The notes under the pieces were generated by a model. The model did no database searches. It was given only the letters and a program-made list of their open reading frames with translations, and was not told the DNA's origin. Shown one piece after another: positions 1 to 5,621 of a DNA stretch of 6,044 nt. The stretch covers positions 1-6,044 of the forward strand of contig PAUU01000002.1 in assembly GCA_002713825.1 (NCBI GenBank). Reading direction: 5' to 3'. The first letter of the stretch is position 1. Each line of letters starts with the position of its first letter. Both the position numbers and the translations under genes were made by a program. This DNA is from Acidiferrobacteraceae bacterium. GTDB taxonomy: Bacteria; Pseudomonadota; Gammaproteobacteria; Arenicellales; UBA868.

Positions 1-498
1 GTAATGCGGGAATTATTCGAAACCTATGGGCAGACCTATGGCATCGATTGGCTCGAACTCGTCGCTCAGGCCTATCAGGAATCACGGTTGGATCAATCTG
101 CAGTAAGCAGTGCCGGAGCAATCGGCGTGATGCAATTGTTGCCGAGTACTGCTGCGGACAAGAACGTTGGAATTCCCGATATCAGCACGGTCGAGAACAA
201 TATTCACGCGGGTACCAAATATATGGCGTTTTTACGCGAGCATTACTTCAGCGATTCACAGATTCATCCTGCTGCCAAGATGGACTTTGCGTGGGCATCA
301 TATAACGCGGGGCCCAACCGGATACGCCGTCTTCGAAAAAAGGCGCAAGAGCGCGGCTTTGACCCCAACAGATGGTTTGGCAATGTTGAAGTGCTCGCGG
401 CAGAGAAAATAGGGCGCGAGACGGTAGATTATGTGAGGAACATCAACAAATACTTCGTTGCCTACCAGATGTACTTCAACGCGCAAAGCGCCAACTAA
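1..498 (+). CDS. MltF-like lytic transglycosylase, C-terminal SLT domain (5' truncated)
   Basis: This is the C-terminal end of a membrane-bound or periplasmic murein lytic transglycosylase, which cleaves the MurNAc-GlcNAc bond of peptidoglycan with formation of 1,6-anhydro-MurNAc. The frame is open to the left edge, so the Met at position 4 need not be the start. Numbering from that Met, the SLT-fold hallmarks appear in order: QAYQES at 22-27 with the probable catalytic Glu26 (codon 79-81), GAIGVMQLLPSTA at 38-50, NNIHAGTKYM around 65-74, and the ASYNAGPNRI block around 98-107. The tail IGRETVDYVRNINKYFVAYQMYF is typical of MltF-like enzymes, which normally carry an N-terminal solute-binding-like domain of roughly 250-300 residues; that part would lie outside the window. 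It converges on the minus-strand cluster with 11 bp between stop codons. The domain call is secure. The MltF subtype rests on recalled family resemblance. Confidence 0.9.
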   Translation, partial: VMRELFETYGQTYGIDWLELVAQAYQESRLDQSAVSSAGAIGVMQLLPSTAADKNVGIPDISTVENNIHAGTKYMAFLREHYFSDSQIHPAAKMDFAWASYNAGPNRIRRLRKKAQERGFDPNRWFGNVEVLAAEKIGRETVDYVRNINKYFVAYQMYFNAQSAN

Positions 499-509
499 AC
501 ATCACGTTC

Positions 510-1532
510 TTATTCAACAGACTGCGTATTTTGATCCCACGGCGCTTTCACCGGCATAAAGTTTTCATTGATATCGACAGTCGTGTTGTAGCCGAAGATG
601 CCCTCAAGCCGCACCGTGAACCGGAAGGTGGCATCGTGGTCATATTCCGAGGGGAAATGCACTCCTGGTTCGACCTCCCAGAATAACCATTTCTTCTTGG
701 TCATCCTGCGGTAGCGCGCCTTCAAGACAGCATCGAATACGTCAAACTCCGGTTTATCACGAAGATAAATCTCCAGGTCGTAGGCGATCGCCTCTGATTT
801 CGAGCGCCGCAGTTTTTCATACAGGCTGAAATACTGGTCGAGGCACCAGCCATCATTACACTCGCTGGAGTTGTTCTCGTACCAGCGCACCACGGTCGTT
901 GGGCGAAAGAAAAGGTGTTGGCCGATTACCCGGTCAAAGTCAGCCTGGCCTCGATACTCAAATTTGCTTTTAGTGAAATAGTAGAAGGAGTTGGTCAAAC
1001 GCGGCACCCAGGGGCCGTCTGTCGTAAAAGCTTTGCTGTGCCGTGCACGCACGTAGGGCTGATAGCTGCTGTCCCGACGACGTATCCCAAGATCAAATCG
1101 GATCTGCTTTAGCGCGGTTTCACGTTTGCCCCGTACCTGAAGACTGATATTCTGCTGGCTGTCATCAAGGTCATTAATACGGCCCTCGTCTTCGTCGTCA
1201 CCCAGTATGAGCTTGAGACGGTTTTCGGTGTTGGGCAGGGAGATTCGGGCGCGAATACCCGGGCTGAGCTTGGTACCCTCGTTACCGTCGTAGCGCACCC
1301 GAAGAAATGCCCTAAGCCGGGTCTGCTGATCGGCGTCACTCGCCTGAGAGTTTGAGAAAAACCCATCGACCTGATCGGCCGTTTTCAGCACCCACCCTGA
1401 CCACTCGTCGTGCAGTTTGTCAACGCGGTCGATGGCATCATCTGCTTTTTCATCGGCAATGGCTGGAGAAAACAGAAAAAGAGCCAGACAGCAAGTCAGC
1501 AGACGCAAAGTCCTTTTGTAGTAATCAAGCAT
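510..1532 (-). CDS. Exported, probably beta-rich outer-membrane protein of unknown function
   Basis: I do not recognise this 340-aa protein. With the ATG at 1532 it begins with a Sec signal peptide: Lys/Arg near the N terminus, a hydrophobic LLTCCLALFLF core, and probable cleavage after SPAIA at residue 26. An in-frame GTG six bases upstream (1538) would add two residues; neither start has a strong Shine-Dalgarno. The two Cys at 14-15 do not form a proper lipobox. The mature part opens with a charged, helix-prone stretch (about 27-60, ADDAIDRVDKLHDEW and following). After it come many alternating polar/aromatic segments (LRAFLRVRYDG, KLKLIL-like, FRFTVRLEGIFGYNT) that suggest beta strands, possibly a barrel. 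A CNDGWC pair in the middle could form a disulfide. It is third in the minus-strand cluster behind the MscS-type channel, 39 bp after the small surface-antigen-like gene. Envelope location is inferred; function is unknown. Confidence 0.8.
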   Translation of the reverse strand: MLDYYKRTLRLLTCCLALFLFSPAIADEKADDAIDRVDKLHDEWSGWVLKTADQVDGFFSNSQASDADQQTRLRAFLRVRYDGNEGTKLSPGIRARISLPNTENRLKLILGDDEDEGRINDLDDSQQNISLQVRGKRETALKQIRFDLGIRRRDSSYQPYVRARHSKAFTTDGPWVPRLTNSFYYFTKSKFEYRGQADFDRVIGQHLFFRPTTVVRWYENNSSECNDGWCLDQYFSLYEKLRRSKSEAIAYDLEIYLRDKPEFDVFDAVLKARYRRMTKKKWLFWEVEPGVHFPSEYDHDATFRFTVRLEGIFGYNTTVDINENFMPVKAPWDQNTQSVE

Positions 1533-1571
1533 GGTCACTGTGTCTTGGTCGTTTGGGAGTCAACGCGTTAT

Positions 1572-1937
1572 CTATTCGAGATCAAACAGCCAGTTTTCAT
1601 CCATCTTGCAAAAACCATAGGTCACCCGTGATGTTTCACCGGCTTTTACCGTCTCAAGCGTCATTTTCCTGCAGGAAAGATCCTGCTTTTGGTAATCCTC
1701 AGTCACTGTCCATACGCTGGTCAGACGCTTGTCTTCTGTTTCCCAGGTAACGGGCATGTTAATGTCGGTGGTGTCCAGCGTAACGTTGATTTGGTTGAGT
1801 AGAGCATCAAGTTCAGCGCCTGTGACGGATGCCAGTGGCGAATCGCGAAGAAACAGTGAGTTTTGCGCGATCGCTGCGGTACTGACGCATAGCACTACTG
1901 CCATGGCAAGCCTTTGCTTTAGGTTTTTCAGAGTCAT
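1572..1937 (-). CDS. Small exported protein resembling 17-kDa surface antigen C-terminal domain
   Basis: This is a 121-aa protein with a clear Sec signal peptide: KNLKQR, then the hydrophobic LAMAVVLCVSTAAIA, with cleavage expected after Ala24. The Cys in the signal (17) lacks a lipobox context, so it is probably soluble periplasmic or loosely membrane-associated. The mature C-terminal half carries W65, W76, a SCRKM Cys at 89, YGFCK with Cys110, and a closing DENWLFDL. This resembles the CR...(Y)G.C...(D/N)GxW pattern of RT0821/Lpp0805-type surface proteins; the two Cys could pair as a disulfide. That family link is by pattern memory only. Its ATG overlaps the stop codon of the upstream channel gene (ATGA, 1934-1937), a sign of translational coupling. 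A GGGAG and an AGGGG just upstream, inside the channel gene's last codons, can act as ribosome binding site. Its role is unknown; context suggests an envelope function linked to the channel. Confidence 0.82.
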   Translation of the reverse strand: MTLKNLKQRLAMAVVLCVSTAAIAQNSLFLRDSPLASVTGAELDALLNQINVTLDTTDINMPVTWETEDKRLTSVWTVTEDYQKQDLSCRKMTLETVKAGETSRVTYGFCKMDENWLFDLE

Positions 1938-4192
1938 CCCCTGTCATCTCCCGACGTCGGTGGAGTTTCGGTTGTTATTTGCTGCGCCGCTGCCCCGGCT
2001 GCTGCCAGTTCAGGAGTAACGGCTTCGACGATAACCCGCTTAGGCGCAAATTTTATTCCCGCGTCAGCGAAGGCAGTCTGAATTTTAGCGTAGACCACCC
2101 GGCGAAGCGCGAACTGCTTACCAGGGGCTGTTGAGAACTTGCATCTTACGACAAAGGCAGAGTCATCCATGCGATTGACGCCCTGGGATTTAAGCGGCTC
2201 GAGAAACTCTGGACCATGCTCAGGATCCTCGAGCAGTCGCTGCCCCACCTTCTTGACCAATTTACGCACTTTTTCTACGTCCTCTTCAAACGGGATACGC
2301 AATTCAAATTTCATAATGACCCAATCGCGGCTGAAATTGGTCAGCGTATTGATCTGGCTGTATGGGATTGTATGCAGGGGCCCATTGTGATGACGTAGTT
2401 GCATTGAGCGCACCGAGATTTGTTCGACCGTCCCGGTGTTGCCACCGACGTCTATATATTCGCCTTTTCGAAAGGCATCATCCACCAAAAAGAATATTCC
2501 CGAAATAATGTCGGCCACAAGGCTTTGCGCTCCGAAGCCGATAGCAAGGCCCAGGACACTTGCTGCGGCGATGAGCGGCCCAATGTTGACCCCAAGACTG
2601 GAGAGGATGACCATTGCAGTAACCGTCACAATCGTTACCATTAGGAAACCCCGCAGCAAAGGCAGGATAGTTGCGATTCGGGATAGCCCCTGACCACCAG
2701 GATCGCCGCCGGTTTCCGGGTGACCTTCGGCGTCCTCACTTTGCGCGGGAGTTTCCTCTCGTGACGCAATCCAGCGTTTTGCCACCGTCCAGACGAGATA
2801 CGCGAGGATGACCGTCACGAGAATTTGCCCTGCAGACTGAGTAATCTGTTCTCCTAGTTGGGATCGCGTCACCGCAACAAGATCGACGTTCCACATTCGC
2901 CCTAGCAGAAGGATTCCCGCGATGATGATGATCAGTCGACTTGTCTGGACAAGACCGTCACGTGCCGCCTCCCCTCGCCGCGGTATGGAACCACTTCCGG
3001 AGTCCGTTATTCCCCATTCACGAATCAGAGGCCCTACCGCACCCAACAGGAGGGGCGCTAAAAACAAAAGGAGCAGCGTCTTCAGGACAGATAGGAGCAC
3101 GCCGTCTTGTTTAAGCGCGATAGCGGCGAACATCCCAACAAATATGAGCAGAACGATTAATCCCGTTCCTATTGCGGGCCAGAGACTCGCGAAGGTCTTG
3201 CGAATCAGCCCCGGCGGATTCCCTGACAGGAGGAGATTGCTGACGGGTCGACGAACTAGCCACAGAACCACGATGATGATTGAAGCCAGAGTAAGGCCAC
3301 CAACCAGATTAACCGAGCTAACCACAATGGCAACCTCGAATGGGGAGGTCACGGCACTGAGATAGGCCTGAAAAAAGAAAAGTGCAGAGCTTGCGACGAA
3401 GATCCAGGAGATTCGTGAACTCACGATGCGGGAATCTCGATCATCGAGTGGGGTCAGTCGGCAGTCCGGTCGCTTAGGCGAAAAGACAAAATTGACAGCT
3501 TGATTGAGCAACCAAGCGACAAGGATTGCCGCGATCAGGCCCATCATGAGCAGTCGATTAGGTTCATGCCCGCGGTAGGCGAGGAGAAATACAATGTAGG
3601 CGCTCACAGCAAATACGGCTGGGGGGAATAGGTCGTAAATCAAAAGGCCAAAACGTCGCGCCAGGCGCACGGGAAAAGTGTGGTGACTGGCGGCTGATAA
3701 TGCCTCTGGAATTCTTTTGGTGGCTTTCTTAAATAGGGACTGGACGAGCCAACCCACCAGCAAGATTACTACGATGTACGCCATGACTAGCCAAAGGGTT
3801 CCAGCGCTCTCACCGGGCGGGGTCATCGCTGTTGCCACGATACCGGGTACCCGGGCAATTGCCGGGACTTGTCGAAATCTCTCAGCGAGACCTTCACGAA
3901 ATTGGTTAGTCATGGTGGTGAGCTCCATGACCATGGGGTCGCTCGACGTGGATTCTGATTGGGAGTCACCAATAAGATCCCAGACGATATCCCGGACCTG
4001 CTCGTCACTGAGCCTTGCTAGCAGTGCTTGTCGTTCGTCGGCGCTTAGGTTCTGATCAAAGATTTCTGACGGGTCCGACGTCTCTGCAGTGTTGGCGTGG
4101 ACCGGCGTGCCAATGATGCTGCTGCCAAAAACGAAGGCAAGGATAAGGCTAGCGATAAGTGGTATAGGTTTGCGGATGGCGATTGTATTCAT
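1934..4192 (-). CDS. MscS-family mechanosensitive ion channel, large YbiO-like type
   Basis: This is an inner-membrane channel that should open under membrane tension to release solutes on hypo-osmotic shock. From the ATG at 4192 it has 752 residues, close to E. coli YbiO (about 741). A signal peptide (about 1-33, ending PVHA) precedes a periplasmic region (about 34-130) that includes LSADERQALLARLSDEQVRDIV. About ten hydrophobic segments follow between 132 and 533. The MscS core then contains the pore helix (about 538-570, AAASVLGLAIGFGAQSLVAD onward), the beta domain (GEYIDVGGNTGTVEQISVRS... HTIPYSQINTLTNFSRDW, about 578-624) and the alpha/beta vestibule to about 722. A low-complexity Ala/Thr/Pro tail ends the protein. 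Aligned by hand to E. coli MscS, the pore Leu105/Leu109 positions become Val559/Ile562 and Gly113 is kept. I prefer ATG 4192 to an in-frame TTG at 4222, because it starts directly at the signal peptide and has GGAAAAG upstream. It is first gene of the minus-strand cluster. Confidence 0.93.
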   Translation of the reverse strand: MNTIAIRKPIPLIASLILAFVFGSSIIGTPVHANTAETSDPSEIFDQNLSADERQALLARLSDEQVRDIVWDLIGDSQSESTSSDPMVMELTTMTNQFREGLAERFRQVPAIARVPGIVATAMTPPGESAGTLWLVMAYIVVILLVGWLVQSLFKKATKRIPEALSAASHHTFPVRLARRFGLLIYDLFPPAVFAVSAYIVFLLAYRGHEPNRLLMMGLIAAILVAWLLNQAVNFVFSPKRPDCRLTPLDDRDSRIVSSRISWIFVASSALFFFQAYLSAVTSPFEVAIVVSSVNLVGGLTLASIIIVVLWLVRRPVSNLLLSGNPPGLIRKTFASLWPAIGTGLIVLLIFVGMFAAIALKQDGVLLSVLKTLLLLFLAPLLLGAVGPLIREWGITDSGSGSIPRRGEAARDGLVQTSRLIIIIAGILLLGRMWNVDLVAVTRSQLGEQITQSAGQILVTVILAYLVWTVAKRWIASREETPAQSEDAEGHPETGGDPGGQGLSRIATILPLLRGFLMVTIVTVTAMVILSSLGVNIGPLIAAASVLGLAIGFGAQSLVADIISGIFFLVDDAFRKGEYIDVGGNTGTVEQISVRSMQLRHHNGPLHTIPYSQINTLTNFSRDWVIMKFELRIPFEEDVEKVRKLVKKVGQRLLEDPEHGPEFLEPLKSQGVNRMDDSAFVVRCKFSTAPGKQFALRRVVYAKIQTAFADAGIKFAPKRVIVEAVTPELAAAGAAAQQITTETPPTSGDDRG

Positions 4193-4195
4193 GGT

Positions 4196-4202
4196 CTTTT
4201 CC
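4196..4202 (-). promoter_or_regulatory. Ribosome binding site deciding the channel gene start
   Basis: On the minus strand GGAAAAG lies 3 nt before the ATG at 4192 (7 nt from the GGA core). It supports that start over the upstream TTG at 4222, which would add ten residues ahead of the signal peptide. Confidence 0.5.
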
Positions 4203-4227
4203 AAGAAGGGAGCCTTATTCAAGGAGC

Positions 4228-4233
4228 AATATA
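4228..4233 (-). promoter_or_regulatory. Possible -10 element for the channel operon
   Basis: TATATT read on the minus strand sits 36 bp upstream of the channel ATG, in an AT-rich patch. No good -35 hexamer lies 16-18 bp further upstream, where the sequence reads about TATCGG. If this is a promoter it is weak or activator-dependent. The dyad at 4259-4276 is placed just upstream of the missing -35. Confidence 0.25.
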
Positions 4234-4258
4234 TTCTGATTTAGGTTTGTCCGATACT

Positions 4259-4276
4259 GACTTCGGTCCGAAAGTC
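4259..4276. promoter_or_regulatory. Operator-like dyad upstream of the channel operon, with a repeated half-site
   Basis: GACTTCGGTCCGAAAGTC is a near-perfect palindrome; the right arm has one extra A. The half-site CGAAAGTCG (4269-4277) recurs exactly at 4302-4310, a centre-to-centre distance of 33 bp or about three helical turns. It lies 67-84 bp upstream of the channel ATG on the same face as a plausible regulator site. No specific regulator is recognised. Confidence 0.35.
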
Positions 4277-4327
4277 GCGAGATCTCCAACCTCTGTCGAA
4301 TCGAAAGTCGGAAGAACCGTCTAAGTT

Positions 4328-4353
4328 TAATAAAAAGTCCAACTCTTGTTGGC
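4328..4353 (-). terminator. Weak intrinsic terminator-like hairpin on the minus strand
   Basis: Reading the minus strand, GCCAAC-AAGA-GTTGG forms a 5-bp perfect stem (plus coordinates 4339-4343 and 4348-4352) with a 4-nt loop. It is followed by ACTTTTTATTA, a T-rich tract. The stem is short, so termination would be inefficient. No convincing minus-strand gene lies upstream of it, so it may insulate the channel operon or end a small RNA, or it may be coincidental. Confidence 0.35.
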
Positions 4354-4369
4354 AGATAGAGAGCGTGTG

Positions 4370-4398
4370 TTGCACTGGCGGTATTCGAAGGCTATTCT
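4370..4398 (+). promoter_or_regulatory. Possible sigma70-type promoter for the plus-strand genes
   Basis: TTGCAC (4370-4375) and TATTCT (4393-4398) are separated by exactly 17 bp. The matches are 3/6 to the -35 consensus and 4/6 to the -10. Transcription from about 4405 would give a leader of about 70-90 nt before the small Ala-rich ORF and read on into the outer-membrane protein gene. This is a consensus-only call. Confidence 0.3.
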
Positions 4399-4497
4399 CG
4401 GTACAGAACTTGCTGGAGATCTAGTCTATCAAGCGGGAACCGATCAAATTTTTACCACCTTGAGGGAGTCATAAACATTGCTCGTATTGGCGGCGCA

Positions 4498-4725
4498 TTG
4501 GCATTGGCTGGGGTGACAGCCACAGCAGTTGGCGATATGGATCCAGCAGCGCTTGCTGCGGAGTCGCTGGGTAAGTTGGCGAGTGCCAAAGCCATGGCCG
4601 TTGATGTAGCAATCGCAGAAGAAGTCGTGCTGAGCCAGGGTCTGAAGATTCGTACGCTTCGCGAAGGGTCAGTCGTTTTGAGTCGCGGCGATGGATTCAA
4701 ATTCTCCCGCTCAGTGAGAGATTGA
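4498..4725 (+). CDS. Small Ala-rich ORF of unknown function, start uncertain
   Basis: I do not recognise this protein. From the TTG at 4498 it has 75 residues and no ATG near its 5' end. The composition looks protein-like: an Ala/Leu-rich helix-prone middle (AALAAESLGKLASAKAMAVDVAIAEEVV) and a basic, beta-like end (LKIRTLREGSVVLSRGDGFKFS). The frame stays open upstream to a stop at 4357-4359. The residues just before 4498 (IARIGGALALAGVTATAVG, running across it) look like a signal-peptide core. A Shine-Dalgarno-like GAGGGAG (4462-4468) stands 8 nt before an ATT at 4477, so the real start may be that ATT (82 aa), or the ORF may be the end of a frameshifted gene. It is read in the same direction as the outer-membrane gene, with 68 bp between its stop codon and that gene's ATG. 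Possible products: a small exported protein, or a decayed remnant. Confidence 0.45.
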   Translation: MALAGVTATAVGDMDPAALAAESLGKLASAKAMAVDVAIAEEVVLSQGLKIRTLREGSVVLSRGDGFKFSRSVRD

Positions 4726-4764
4726 TCGATGAGTTATGGTGCGGGAGATACGGAGAGATCAATC
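4703..4764 (+). repeat. Two interleaved 8-bp inverted repeats in the outer-membrane gene leader
   Basis: TCTCCCGC (4703-4710) pairs exactly with GCGGGAGA (4741-4748). GATTGATC (4720-4727) pairs exactly with GATCAATC (4757-4764). The arms interleave in the order A, B, A', B', as in an H-type pseudoknot with connecting segments of 9, 13 and 8 nt. The element covers the end of the small ORF and ends 29 bp before the ATG at 4794. Whether the RNA folds this way is inference. Confidence 0.45.
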
Positions 4765-4780
4765 CTAGGATGGGAACCCA

Positions 4781-4792
4781 GGAACTAAGGAA
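4781..4792 (+). promoter_or_regulatory. Ribosome binding site deciding the outer-membrane gene start
   Basis: GGAACTAAGGAA precedes the ATG at 4794 and contains two AGGA-type cores, the first about 10 nt and the second about 2 nt from the start codon. It supports this ATG over the in-frame TTG at 4722 and ATG at 4770, both of which would put extra polar residues before the signal peptide. Confidence 0.5.
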
Positions 4793-4793
4793 T

Positions 4794-5612
4794 ATGAAGA
4801 TAGATAAGAAGTGGAACCGATTGAACAACGCTCTTTTGGGCATGATCGTGCTGTTCGCGATGGGGGCATCAGCCAAAGCCGACGAGGTTAGTACCGCAGA
4901 TCTTGCCAAGGCGGCCCAAAATCCGCTGGCATCAATGATCAGTCTGCCGTTTCAAAACAACACCAACACGAACTTCGGCCCCGAGGAGAAAACCCAGAAT
5001 GTGCTGAATATCCAGCCGGTCTGGCCCATTGAGTGGAACGATAACTGGAATCTCATTACCCGAACAATTATTCCCGTGATCTCCCAACCCGCGCTGACTG
5101 CGGGCGGATCTCGTGAAAGCGGCCTTGGCGATATTTCGTTTAGTGGCATGTTTTCGCCCAAGCAAAGCAACAAGTGGATCTGGGGCCTCGGCGCAGTCGC
5201 TCTTCTTCCAACCGGTGCCGAGGGGCTGTCGCAGGACAAGTGGGGTCTTGGGCCTACTGCGGTTGCACTGACGTTTAATGGGCCATGGGTCTATGGCGGC
5301 CTCATTAATAACATCTGGTCTGTGTCCGGCTCCGGTCCAAACGATATTAATTCTCTCACCCTGCAGCCCTTTCTCAACTACAACCTGCCGGGCGGCCGCT
5401 ACTTCACCAGTTCACCTTTGATCACCGCTAACTGGGAAGCGGACAGCGGGCAGCAATGGACTGTGCCGCTAGGGCTAGGGTATGGCCAGATTTTTAAGTT
5501 GGGAAAAGCTCCGGTAAATGGACAGATCAGCTTTTATCACAACATTGAGGCGCCGGACAATCAGGCTGACTGGCAGTTGCGACTACAACTCCAGTTTATG
5601 TTCCCAAAGTAG
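4794..5612 (+). CDS. Outer-membrane 'transporter'/MetA-pathway-like beta-barrel protein
   Basis: This 272-aa exported protein belongs to a widespread proteobacterial group often labelled 'transporter' or neuromodulin-like and related to the phenol MetA-pathway outer-membrane family. Substrates for most members are unknown. The signal peptide is clear: basic MKIDKKWNR, hydrophobic ALLGMIVLFAMGASA, cleavage after AKA at residue 29. The mature protein shows the family order: LAKAAQNPLASMISLPFQNN near the N terminus, NIQPVWPI, WNLITRTIIPVISQP, GLGDISFSGMFSPK, WGLGAVALLPTG, KWGLGPTAVAL, GPWVYGGLINNIWS, LQPFLNYNLPGG, and a C-terminal LRLQLQFMFPK ending in a strand as barrels do. Length and motifs fit a complete protein. 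It converges with the next minus-strand gene with 9 bp between stop codons. Family membership is by recognised motif pattern; the role in transport is inference. Confidence 0.85.
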   Translation: MKIDKKWNRLNNALLGMIVLFAMGASAKADEVSTADLAKAAQNPLASMISLPFQNNTNTNFGPEEKTQNVLNIQPVWPIEWNDNWNLITRTIIPVISQPALTAGGSRESGLGDISFSGMFSPKQSNKWIWGLGAVALLPTGAEGLSQDKWGLGPTAVALTFNGPWVYGGLINNIWSVSGSGPNDINSLTLQPFLNYNLPGGRYFTSSPLITANWEADSGQQWTVPLGLGYGQIFKLGKAPVNGQISFYHNIEAPDNQADWQLRLQLQFMFPK

Positions 5613-5621
5613 AATTTCGCG

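Noticed and set aside
1352..1750. Plus-strand 132-codon open frame across the junction of the two small exported genes
   Set aside because: It runs antisense to both signal-peptide genes and shows no domain or plausible start signal.
2922..3365. Plus-strand 147-codon open frame inside the channel gene
   Set aside because: It lies antisense to membrane segments of a well-supported MscS-family gene, is Arg/Pro/Thr-rich, and has no motif; a shadow frame.
4193..4222. TTG start at 4222 for the channel
   Set aside because: It would add ten polar residues in front of a normal signal peptide; the ATG at 4192 has a better placed ribosome binding site.
4452..4700. Minus-strand 82-codon open frame opposite the small Ala-rich ORF
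   Set aside because: Its residues are the Ser/Thr/Ala/Pro-rich mixture expected opposite an Ala-rich gene. It has no clear ribosome binding site and no recognisable motif.
4722..4793. TTG start at 4722 for the outer-membrane protein, overlapping the small ORF stop
   Set aside because: The added residues do not resemble a signal peptide and run through the inverted-repeat leader; the ATG at 4794 starts a textbook signal peptide.
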